64,000 nucleotides of DNA from DATEPR01 sp036273855. Lineage in GTDB: Bacteria; Actinomycetota; Actinomycetes; Mycobacteriales; Pseudonocardiaceae. Position numbers and translations under genes: made by a program. The notes under the pieces were generated by a model. The model was given only the letters and a program-made list of their open reading frames with translations, was not told the DNA's origin and searched no databases. This document shows, piece by piece, positions 1 through 8,445 of the stretch. The DNA lies in the NCBI GenBank assembly GCA_036273855.1, contig DASUGU010000119.1, positions 1 to 64,000 on the forward strand, read 5' to 3'. Every line of letters begins with the position of its first letter. Within the stretch, counting starts at the first letter, position 1.

Positions 1-2
1 AA

Positions 3-137
3 GGACTCACCGACTTCGCGATCGTGCAGTCCTATCTGGGCACCGCCACCAAATGGGGACGCGACAAACTCGACGTCCTTCGCGAGCTGTTCACCACGGG
101 CGCATGGCTCCCATCAGCACTCACACCAGCTGAATAG
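3..137 (+). CDS. C-terminal end of an unidentified protein (5' end outside window)
   Basis: An open frame enters from the left edge and stops at TAG (135-137), giving about 44 residues that include YLGTATKWGRDKLDVLREL. The composition looks like a real protein tail. It could be the end of a transposase or of an enzyme, but I do not recognise the family. No gene follows until the opposite-strand fragment ending at 229. Confidence 0.4.
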   Translation, partial: GLTDFAIVQSYLGTATKWGRDKLDVLRELFTTGAWLPSALTPAE

Positions 138-228
138 CTACCTGTAGTGCTGTCGCTCGACAACAGATATCCCGAACACGGGACACCACGCCTCGGTACG
201 GGTGTTGCGCAACCAAGCACGGTCAGTT

Positions 229-1203
229 TCATTGTTCCTCGGGACTGGGGTCTTGTCGGGAACTCGTCAGGAACTCATCGATACGAAGGCGTAGATCGCT
301 TCCCGCGGGAGACCTGACGTAATCTTTTCCTTCCAGAAGTGATCTTAGGTTACGCATGCGCCTCACAACTCCTTCCAACCGTCGGTCGGCGGTTATTTCA
401 AGGAGCGGCGCAATTGCTTCTGATGCGCCCTCTGCATCTCTTTCATTGAGGAAAGAGAGAGCGAGGTCAGCCCGAATTGTGGCGATGACGGCGAAATTTT
501 CAGGTGCATCGGCCAGGTAGGAGTCGAGCGCCCGCGTTAGCTGATCCTGTGCCTGTAGTGACCGTCCTGCCCATAGGTTCGCGGTGCCGAGACAGCGAAG
601 GTGATTGATATCCGAGAATACAATCATTCCGGTCTCGTCCTCATCTTGGCTGTCGATGGTGCTCGCATCAGCCATGCTCATAATCGACTGTAGACGATCT
701 ACATCTCCTAGCCGCGCCAACGCGCGAGCGTGCATCGAAACAGCCCGCAGGACGCCAGATCGAGTAACCGCCATTTCGCCTGCGCGTTCAGCAAGTGTAG
801 CTGCCTGGGCCCAATTGCCTTGCCAGAAAGAGACTCCAGAACTCAGACTGAATGCCCACGCCTGCAACTCTGGGGAACCTGATGTGTCTGCAAACCGTCG
901 CGCTACTCGGCATTGATCAGCACCCGCTTGGTATTGGCCATAGAAGTCGCTCGATGCGGCGCCTAGGTATCCACACGTGCGGGCCGCGAAGGCGTAGAGC
1001 ATTCGCTCTTGCCGAGGAAAGGCACGTCGTTCGAGCAAGGCAAATATATCGTTCCGAAGCTGTCTGCTGCGCATAAACGTGTCAAATGGGTTGCCAGCGA
1101 CGAAGTCGACGCTAAGGCGGCGGACTTCTTCGGCGATTTGCTCCATGTTGGAGTCATGTATTTCAGACACTTCGTGCCTCAATCCAAAGGTGGTTGACTC
1201 TGA
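229..1203 (-). pseudogene. 3' fragment of XRE-TPR regulator split by an IS
   Basis: This is the C-terminal two thirds of a cytoplasmic regulator. It is a helical, TPR-like sequence of the kind found behind HTH domains in actinobacterial XRE regulators. Typical helix pairs include WAFSLSSGVSFWQGNWAQAA and LGTANLWAGRSLQAQDQL. The fragment has no start of its own that makes sense, because its frame runs straight into the transposon at 1204. The 5' half is at 2901-3460. Removing 1204-2905 (the element plus one target copy) joins TCA-GA to G-TCA and restores one open frame reading TASESTTFG across the join. An internal ATG near 1147 (MEQIAEEV) could still express a fragment, which is inference. 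Confidence 0.8.
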
Positions 1204-1216
1204 CCCAGATCCGCGA
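1204..1216 (+). repeat. Left terminal inverted repeat of the IS1380-like element
   Basis: CCCAGATCCGCGA, a perfect complement of 2888-2900. The TCTGA target copy directly precedes it (1199-1203). Confidence 0.85.
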
Positions 1217-1251
1217 GTAATGTTGTGATCTTGGTGTGAAATGAGCGACGA

Positions 1252-2740
1252 GTGTCTGCACCAACCTGGAATGATCGTGATTGCGACGTCATGATCAGCC
1301 AAGCAGGACAGGACACCCGTCAGGTGAGCAGAGTACGCGGTCGGCGCCATCAGCAACGCAAGACTGGCCGGCGGGTGCGCATCGGCGCATCCGATCCGAC
1401 ATTGACACCCCACGCCGGACTCATCGCGATCACCGAACTGGCCGACCACCTGGGTGTGAGCACCGCCTTGGATGTCGGGATCGGGCCGATCAAGCAACGC
1501 GACCGCGGCCTGACCGGTGGACAGTTGGTGCTGTCGTTGGCGTCGGCTCACCTGACCGGCGGGGACCACCTGGTGTCCTTGGACCGGTTGCGCGCCGATC
1601 ACGCCGGCCAGGAACTGGTATCCATACCGACACCGGCCTCGACCACCGCCGCGGGCGTGGCCCGCCGGTTGTCCCGCGAGCAGATCACCGGCATCGAGGC
1701 CGGGATCGCCGTGCTGCACCAGCGGGTCCTGGCCCAGGTAGGACAGGTCCGCCGCACCAGCTTGCTGCGGGAGGTCACCCTGGATATCGACGCCACCGAT
1801 GTGGAGGTCTACGGGCCGGCCAAGTCCGGCAGCGCCTATACCTACCAGGGCCAGCGCGCCTACCGCCCGGATATCGCGTTCTGGGCCGAACTGGGGGTAC
1901 CCGTCGCGGCGGACTTGTTGTCCGGCAACGATGATCCCCGCGCCAGCGCGGTCGGGTTGCTGCGTCGTGGACTGGCCAGCCTGCCCACCGGGGTCGGCGC
2001 GGTCCGGGTCCGCATGGATGCGGGCTACTTCGCGGGCGAGATCGCCCGGGAATGCCTGTTCCGCAAGGTCGAGTTCGCGATCGGCGCGAAACGTAACGCC
2101 GCGGTGTGGCGGGTCGCCCTGGCGATACCCGAGCATGCCTGGGTGCCCGCGATCGGCATGGAGCACGCCGAACTGGCACGTTCCAGACTGGTGGCCGGCC
2201 GACACCGCGTGTGTGGTGCGCCGGGTACGCATCCCCGTCGAGCGGGTGTCGGCTGATCCTCGGGCACGGCGACGGCGCACCATCCCGACCGACCAACTCG
2301 CGTTGGCGTTGGAGGGCAAGGTGGATCATGTCTATGGTTACAGCTTCATCCTGACCAACATGGACGTCTCCACTGAGGAGAACGTGGCCTGGGTGGAGTG
2401 GTGGTATCGGCATCGCACCGATATCGAGGCTCTGAACAAGGACGCCAAGCATGGTGCCGCGTTGCGCCACATGCCCTCTGGTGACCTGACCGTGAACACG
2501 GTGTGGATGTGGGCGGCGCTGCTGGCGACCGCGTTGTCGGCCTGGTTACAGGAACTCACCGGGATCGATCGAGGTAACGGCCGCGGCCGGCGCACCATCG
2601 CCCGGCTGCGCCGCGAACTGTTCTGTGTCCCGGCTCGGGTTGTCCATCACGCTCGACGCATCGAGCTACGCCTGCCTCCAGGACCACAGCTTCTCGCGAT
2701 CGTCCTGACCCGGTTGCGTGCCCTTCCCGCACTGGTTTGA
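1252..2740 (+). pseudogene. IS1380-family transposase, frameshifted
   Basis: Two overlapping frames together give a full IS1380-type DDE transposase. The first frame (about 1252-2190) holds the N-terminal region, the first catalytic Asp block (LDIDATDVEVYG) and the second (VRMDAGYF). The second frame resumes at about 2190 with PDWWPADTACVVRRVRI and carries the C-terminal catalytic Glu region (YRHRTDIEALNKDAKHG). It ends at 2740. The switch from frame 1 to frame 2 lies between about 2170 and 2215 and has no obvious slippery heptamer, so I read it as an inactivating indel or a sequencing error rather than programmed frameshifting. The gene is inside inverted repeats at 1204 and 2900. Confidence 0.8.
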
Positions 2741-2887
2741 CCAGACCCCATCGTCCCTGCGACAGGAACTTGGGCATGTGGAACCTCGCGGATCCGGTGC
2801 GACAACCGGTCATGTCGTCTTGCCTGGCAACGGTAACCGGCATCCTGCCGTGATCGCTCAGGCGCAAGTGATCAACTCTCACACCAA

Positions 2888-2900
2888 TCGCGGATCTGGG
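2888..2900 (-). repeat. Right terminal inverted repeat of the IS1380-like element
   Basis: TCGCGGATCTGGG, a perfect complement of 1204-1216. The second TCTGA target copy follows (2901-2905). Confidence 0.85.
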
Positions 2901-3460
2901 TCTGAGGCGGTTAGTGCGATCAGCGCGGCTGTTTCTTGTTCATCGTTCTGGTCAACGATACCCCTGCGCCACTCCAGGTCGGCGAAAGGCTCGCCGTTGC
3001 CATTCGGCGAATTTGCACCACCGAAACCACGTTCCCCAGGGAACTTGAACCATAGCAAATTCCGTGGCAAATGTAGCGCCTCGGCATAGTTCCTTAGTGT
3101 TTTGATATTTTGCTCAGCCTCGCCATTTTCGAGCCTACTGACTTGGGCTTGTGTCAGACCGAGCCAACGACCTATTAGCTCCTGATTCAATGCCTTACCG
3201 AAAAGGTGTAGATGACGCGGGTGGTTACGATACGCCTTGACGACTCTTCCGATGTGTTGATCCTCAAAAGCTGCTCGAAACTCGTCCGTATCGAAAAACT
3301 CACTTCTGAGCTGTACGGGCGGCGTACGGAGCTGGTCGCGCTGCTCCCTGTGGCATCGGTAGCACAGGCGCGCTGTGTTGTCAGGTGCGAGCTGCGAGCC
3401 GCAAGAGGCGCAGTGGCGCCCGCCGTCCCGGGCTCCCTCTGGGCGGCCGGACGCACTCAT
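2901..3460 (-). pseudogene. 5' fragment of XRE-TPR regulator split by an IS
   Basis: This is the N-terminal part of a transcriptional regulator. A short zinc-binding-like motif (CASCGSQL...CYRCH) comes first, then a classic XRE helix-turn-helix around IGRWLGLTQAQVSRLENGE, predicted to bind DNA. Translation starts at ATG 3460 with GGGGAGAT seven bases upstream. The open frame runs into the element and stops at 2879, adding foreign residues after ALTAS. The rest of the protein is encoded at 229-1203. If still expressed it would be an HTH protein without its TPR sensor half, possibly dominant-negative (inference). The 3461-3707 gap upstream holds its promoter region. Confidence 0.8.
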
Positions 3461-3707
3461 TTGATCTCCCCCGACGGCTGTGAACTGCTGCTATGCCATA
3501 AGAGTACCTCGGTGACCTTGGTTCACACCAATGGGTGAACCCGCCCAAGCCAACAGGGTTTGCGGTCGGCCGCCGGCCTGGTGATATGCCGCCCCCGCAA
3601 TGCCACATGCGGAGGGAGATATAGACACTCGGGCGATGGCGCCTCAGGGTTGGGCCAGTTCATGCAATGCGCCCCCGTAAGGTCCGGATTCGAGGTACGC
3701 CCCGACC

Positions 3708-4181
3708 ATGTCGCCCAACCCCGAGCAGCGTGACGCGCGTGTGGTCCTAACGGCGTCTCTCACCACTGGTGTCGCTCGGGTCGCGCGCGGAATACGCGCG
3801 GCGCAGAGCTTGGTTGATGAGGTGCTCCACCTGGACCATAAGGAATGGGAGACAATTCTCCTTGTCGGCGATGTCGAGTTTCACCAATCACGAGAGGGTC
3901 CGTACCCGGACCATCAAATGAGAGTTAGTGCCCAGCCGTCGAAAGGTTACGCTGCGCTCAACTACACCGACAACAATGACTCGACCATGTCTATTGCTAA
4001 CTCCTACAATCCAAAAAAGCCGTCGCCGCAAGTCTATCTGATCTTTAAAGGGTCGGTTGCGATGGTATTTCCTCCAACTGCTGCCATACCGATACCGGAG
4101 GCGCGGAGTGCGTTACGTGAATGGTTGAGGACGCGCCAGCGTCCGACCTGCATTGAGTGGCGACCCTACGACGAGTATTAA
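3708..4181 (+). CDS. Imm1-type immunity protein
   Basis: A 157-residue protein whose C-terminal half follows the Imm1 pattern: an aromatic-rich centre, then FPPTAAIPIPEARSALREWL, then a P-x-C-I-x-W ending. Imm1 proteins neutralise polymorphic toxins, often nucleic-acid deaminases or nucleases delivered between cells. No toxin gene lies beside it, so it would be an orphan immunity gene or a remnant of a toxin-immunity cassette. The N-terminal helix (ARVARGIRAAQSLVDEVL) is followed by a beta-rich region, as in the family. I assign it by pattern only. The start is ATG 3708. Confidence 0.6.
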   Translation: MSPNPEQRDARVVLTASLTTGVARVARGIRAAQSLVDEVLHLDHKEWETILLVGDVEFHQSREGPYPDHQMRVSAQPSKGYAALNYTDNNDSTMSIANSYNPKKPSPQVYLIFKGSVAMVFPPTAAIPIPEARSALREWLRTRQRPTCIEWRPYDEY

Positions 4182-4211
4182 TTCCTATGGCCGGGACTTG
4201 GAGGTATAAAA

Positions 4212-4553
4212 GTGAACCCGCTACCTCTTTTGGCCAGCCTTGCGGTACCTGAGCAGTGGTCGTTGGCGGCACCACTGCTGCTCATTGCGTGTTGGGTCTC
4301 GCACCGACTCGGACGCTTGCTTCGGTTGCTGCTCCGTCGTGCGCGGAATCGGCACCGCGTGGCGGTGATGCGCGCTGAGGTTGGTGTCCTGCCGCCCGTC
4401 AACGCAACGGTGACCAGTTCGGACCTGTCCGGCCGAGCTGACCCGTTGGCGGGCATCAAGGCCGTGTCCAGGGTGGGCCTGGTACCCACCGCCGCTCACC
4501 CTGGACCCGGCTACCGGCGGGGTGTGGCCCAGGATGCGGGCGGCAGACGGTGA
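4212..4553 (+). CDS. Small membrane-anchored protein, first gene of an HTH cassette
   Basis: 113 residues. One hydrophobic segment near the N-terminus (about residues 17-30, WSLAAPLLLIACWVSH) is followed by an Arg-rich stretch (RLGRLLRLLLRRARNRHR), which suggests an N-out or inner-leaflet anchor with a cytoplasmic tail. I do not recognise the family. GTG start at 4212. Its stop codon (4551-4553) overlaps the GTG start of the next gene (4550), so the two are translationally coupled. It opens a run of five genes joined by 4-base overlaps to 6979. Confidence 0.55.
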   Translation: MNPLPLLASLAVPEQWSLAAPLLLIACWVSHRLGRLLRLLLRRARNRHRVAVMRAEVGVLPPVNATVTSSDLSGRADPLAGIKAVSRVGLVPTAAHPGPGYRRGVAQDAGGRR

Positions 4554-5112
4554 ACACGAGCCTGCTGCTGCCGACGTTCTATCGTGGCGTGATTGGCCGC
4601 GAGTTGGCCATCGCCCGGATGCGGTCCACCATGTCCGCCGCGCACGTCGCCGAGACCGTGGGGGTGGCGGTCGGTGACCTGGTGCGGATGGAAGCTGGTC
4701 TAACGCCGTGGTCATCTGTGCAGTTGCGGGAGTGGTGTCGCTGCCTGGGTGTCGCTGAATCGGCCTTGCTGGAGTGGGCGGACCGGGTCGCACCGCCCAC
4801 GGTGCGGGGGGTGGTGCTGGACCTGCGGCTGGTGGCCGCGCTGCCCCACAAATCGGCCGGCCACAAACTGAACGAGCACTTGGCTGGGTGGGCGCAACGA
4901 TTGCTAGGCCAACGGGGATCGCGGTTCATCGCGGTGACCGAGTCAGACATCCACGTGATGGCCTTGCGGTGGAATACCCCCGTTGCCCACCTCATCGCCC
5001 TGTTGCACGACCTGACACCGCTGGAAGTGCCCGGCCGCGACGCCGCCGCCTGGCTGGCTGACCTGGGCAACCGGTTGTCCGGCAACGGCGACCATCCGAT
5101 ACGGGATTTCGG

Positions 5113-5116
<4 letters not shown>
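4550..5116 (+). CDS. Single-domain HTH (XRE-like) protein
   Basis: 188 residues. An N-terminal helix-turn-helix of XRE type is suggested by ELAIARMRSTMSAAHVAETVGV followed by VRMEAG, the usual recognition-helix tail. The C-terminal half is helical and unassigned. GTG start overlaps the previous stop (GTGA), and its own stop overlaps ATG 5113 of the next gene (ATGA). It is probably a DNA-binding member of the cassette and shares the layout of the two HTH repeats in the following protein. Confidence 0.6.
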
Positions 5117-6032
<916 letters not shown>

Positions 6033-6036
<4 letters not shown>

Positions 6037-6428
6037 CCCCGGCTCCCAGTCCGGCCCAGCGACCGGTGACGCGGCACCCCGATCATCCGCGTCCCGGTCC
6101 CGCCGCCGCCCCGCATGCGCTCCCCGCCGCCGTCCCTCCCGGCGGTCGCGGGGCGGCGGCCCCTGCCCACCCCGATCAGCCCAACCGTTGGTTGGCGGCC
6201 CGGATGGTCGACGCGGACATGACCCCGGTGTGGCAGCACTACGGACAAGCCTGCGTCCACTGTGGCCGGGTGTTCGATCCGGACGAACACCCGCAGATCG
6301 ACGCACCTGCCATCCCCGGCCAGTGGCCCGCGCAACGTCGCTGCGTCACCGACTGTCGCACTGACCACCGCACTAACCACAGTCCCCACCGGTCGTATCG
6401 GACTCGTGATCGAGGAGGATTGACGTGA
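6033..6428 (+). CDS. Hypothetical protein with CxxC motif
   Basis: 131 residues from GTG 6033, which overlaps the preceding stop as GTGA. The first 45 residues are Pro/Ala-rich and probably disordered. The rest holds CVHCGRVFDPDEHPQ and a later Cys pair region (RRCVTDC), which look like a small zinc-binding fold. No family recognised. Its stop at 6426-6428 overlaps the next start (GTG 6425). A GAGGAGG-type sequence just before 6420 is the likely ribosome site for that next gene. Confidence 0.55.
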
Positions 6429-6979
6429 CCGGCCGCCACCGGCTGTCCCTGTCCGCACTGCGGCCGCCCGCCGCACCGCCCGCACCGGTGATACCGGGCA
6501 GTGTTGAACGGTGGGGCATCCGCCGACCCGATCCCGGGCCGCAACCGGCCGGGCCGGTCGCGGCCGGGCGGACGTCCCCGGCCGAACTCGGCGACCAGCC
6601 CGACCCCGACGAGCTGCTGTCCCAACTGCCCCGCTGGGGCTGGACCATGGTCGCCTACGGCGAACGTCACACTCCGGATGTGCTGGTCGCGCACTACCGA
6701 ATGGACGAGGGCACCCCCGGCGCCTACGTGGATGTGTTCGTCCTGCGCGGACCCGATTTGTGTGGCGGCTACCGCGCCCGGATCTGGCCCAACCAAGACC
6801 CGGTCGACGTCTACGGCGTCACCTGGTCGGTGATCGGCGACGTGTCCACCGTCCTGGCAGCCCTGCTCAACCTGCGCCCGGTCGAGCCCGGGTGGCCCGA
6901 CTACGACATGCCACCCGCGCTGCGCTCGTTGCTGCCCAACCCGACCCAGCGCCGCCGCACCATCCGACCACCCCAATAG
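6425..6979 (+). CDS. Hypothetical protein, last gene of the coupled HTH cassette
   Basis: 184 residues from GTG 6425 (GAGGAGGAT just upstream, about 8 bases away). A disordered Pro-rich N-terminus of about 60 residues precedes a compact alpha/beta region (LLSQLPRWGWTMVAYGERH ... YVDVFVLRGPDLCGGYRARIW). I do not recognise the fold. It is coupled to the upstream HTH genes by stop-start overlap, so it probably works with them. A Pro/Arg-rich gap of about 240 bases with no gene follows. Confidence 0.55.
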   Translation: MTGRHRLSLSALRPPAAPPAPVIPGSVERWGIRRPDPGPQPAGPVAAGRTSPAELGDQPDPDELLSQLPRWGWTMVAYGERHTPDVLVAHYRMDEGTPGAYVDVFVLRGPDLCGGYRARIWPNQDPVDVYGVTWSVIGDVSTVLAALLNLRPVEPGWPDYDMPPALRSLLPNPTQRRRTIRPPQ

Positions 6980-7218
6980 CCACACCCCGACACCCTCAGA
7001 CCACGGTGGCCCGCCGTGCGCGCCCACCGCCAGCGGGCCACCGTGCCCCACGCCGTACCCGCCGCTGTGCCCACGCCGCGCCCCACGTCATGCCCGGCGA
7101 GGGCACCGAATAGGAAAGGCCGCACATCTCATGGGTGAAACTGGCACGCCGTGACGCATGTCCGTACAACACTTCCGAACGGCGTGAACACGGCACCGAA
7201 CAGGAAAGAGCACCAACC

Positions 7219-7506
7219 ATGGAAACCGCCGACAACCATCATGATCGCTGGATACACGGTGGTGAGCCCGTCCTGCCCACCTGGGCGATCACCCTGGAAT
7301 CAACCGACACCGCCGACGTGTACCAAATCGCGGCGAACTGGCTACAACAGCTTGGCCCCGACGCTATCGACATCCTATGCAGCAGCATCGGATTCACCGC
7401 TGACGGCGCGGCCACACTGACCCTGTGCTATCAACCCTGCACACCAGCAAGCGAGCCCGTCCGATCGATCGCACACCGGCCAGCACACAACCGGGGCGAG
7501 GCGTGA
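7219..7506 (+). CDS. Small hypothetical protein
   Basis: 95 residues from ATG 7219, chosen because AGGAAAGAG (7202-7210) lies upstream. The leader repeats an upstream block: GGCACCGAA[T/C]AGGAAAG occurs at about 7098 and again at about 7192. The first copy precedes only a 7-codon frame (ATG 7130). The protein is acidic with a helix-rich centre (VYQIAANWLQQLGPDAIDILC). No family recognised. Its stop shares bases with the next start (TGATG). Confidence 0.5.
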   Translation: METADNHHDRWIHGGEPVLPTWAITLESTDTADVYQIAANWLQQLGPDAIDILCSSIGFTADGAATLTLCYQPCTPASEPVRSIAHRPAHNRGEA

Positions 7507-7646
7507 TGGCGTCATGGCGGTGGTGGTTGCGGCTACGCGGCCGGATCACCGACGAAGAAATCATGCAGCGCGGCCATGAACTCATCGCCGCACTGGAGGC
7601 ATATTACAACCCGCGCGGACCACGCGAACCGCTCACAGCGGAGTAA
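7506..7646 (+). CDS. Small basic-acidic hypothetical protein
   Basis: 46 residues. ATG 7506 overlaps the previous stop; GTG 7503 directly before it is an in-frame alternative. The N-terminus is Trp/Arg-rich (ASWRWWLRLRGR), followed by a short amphipathic helix (EEIMQRGHELIAALEAYY). That could be a membrane-peripheral or protein-binding peptide. Family unknown. Support comes from coupling to the upstream gene. Confidence 0.4.
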   Translation: MASWRWWLRLRGRITDEEIMQRGHELIAALEAYYNPRGPREPLTAE

Positions 7647-7735
7647 ATCATCGCGCAAGCGGCCCAAGGCACGCTGCCCTTTCACCCCGGCCACTGGGCC
7701 ACACCCCACACCGCTACGCACGAAAGGCACACCCC

Positions 7736-7936
7736 TTGGGCGGAAACGCCGACAACGAACGACGCGCCCGACGTGACGCTCTCAACGATATGGCGGCCGA
7801 AGGAGATCCACCCACCCACTGCCCCCACCCCGCACCCTGGGATTCCAGAGGGCCGATCAGCGAGGGTGGCCGATCCTTCACCAAATACACCTGTCCGGAC
7901 TGCGGGATAGAAATGAACCGGCACTACTACCGATGA
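7736..7936 (+). CDS. Small zinc-ribbon-like protein
   Basis: 66 residues from TTG 7736, with GAAAGG (7722-7727) eight bases upstream deciding the start. The C-terminus has YTCPDCGIEMNRHYY, and a CPHP precedes it by about 25 residues, consistent with a small zinc ribbon. Unknown role. It ends 16 bases before the IS5-type domain gene at 7953. Confidence 0.45.
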   Translation: MGGNADNERRARRDALNDMAAEGDPPTHCPHPAPWDSRGPISEGGRSFTKYTCPDCGIEMNRHYYR

Positions 7937-7952
7937 CCTGACGGGCGAAACA

Positions 7953-8333
7953 ATGGACTCAGCATTGAAGCGGCGGCTCGTACCAGACGAACTATGGATA
8001 TTGGTGGAGCAGATGATTCCCCCCGCGCCGGTACGGCCGCAGGGAGGTGGTCGACGCCGGGTCGGACCACGAGACATCCTGACCGCCATCGTGTACGTCC
8101 TGATGATGGACGTCTCCTGGCGCAGGCTTCCCAACACCCTCGGCATTTCGACACCGACTGCCTATCGCCGATACCTGGAGTGGCACGAATCCGGCGTGTG
8201 GACCTCGCTGCTCGACGCCACCGAGCAGCAGCAGGAGGGCGAGAACGCAGCCTGGATAAGTGCCATCGCTCGGGCCGCGCTCAACCGGCCCGTCCTCCCC
8301 AGAACCGGGGACCAGCCCGCTGGCCGCCGCTGA
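7953..8333 (+). CDS. Stand-alone IS5-type transposase N-terminal (DUF4096-like) domain
   Basis: 126 residues matching the DNA-binding N-terminal domain of IS5/IS4-type transposases: RRLVPDELWILVEQMIPP, RPQGGGRRRVGPRDILTAIVYVL, WRRLPNTLGISTPTAYRR. There is no DDE catalytic domain in any frame downstream. A clear homologue of similar length lies behind the conservon at 43572-43970, with the same domain boundaries. Two unlinked short copies argue that this is a gene in its own right, possibly a domesticated DNA-binding protein, rather than two identical accidental truncations (inference). The alternative is a transposase remnant. Confidence 0.65.
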   Translation: MDSALKRRLVPDELWILVEQMIPPAPVRPQGGGRRRVGPRDILTAIVYVLMMDVSWRRLPNTLGISTPTAYRRYLEWHESGVWTSLLDATEQQQEGENAAWISAIARAALNRPVLPRTGDQPAGRR

Positions 8334-8445
8334 CAGCGGACCACTACGTACCGAGGGGAATGGACCGATGGCCGGCACGCTACCGCCCGAATACCCCAGT
8401 CAGGTGCTTGGCACCACCGGCGTCGCGGGAACGGCGCTTACCAAC

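Larger units (their letters stand above)
1204..2900 (+). mobile_element. IS1380-like insertion sequence
   Basis: The element is 1,697 bp long. It is bounded by perfect 13-bp inverted repeats (CCCAGATCCGCGA at 1204-1216 and its complement at 2888-2900). The 5-bp direct repeat TCTGA lies immediately outside (1199-1203 and 2901-2905) as a target duplication. Its only gene is a frameshifted transposase on the + strand. It sits antisense inside an XRE-TPR regulator gene. Perfect ends and an intact target duplication suggest fairly recent insertion, although the transposase now looks dead. Confidence 0.85.

Noticed and set aside
2170..2215. Programmed ribosomal frameshift in the IS1380-like transposase
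   Set aside because: No slippery heptamer or clear downstream structure seen, and this family normally uses a single frame.
229..2319. A 696-codon minus-strand frame read as one protein
   Set aside because: Its first two thirds are the antisense of the IS1380-like transposase; only the TPR part (to 1203) is real and it belongs to the interrupted regulator.
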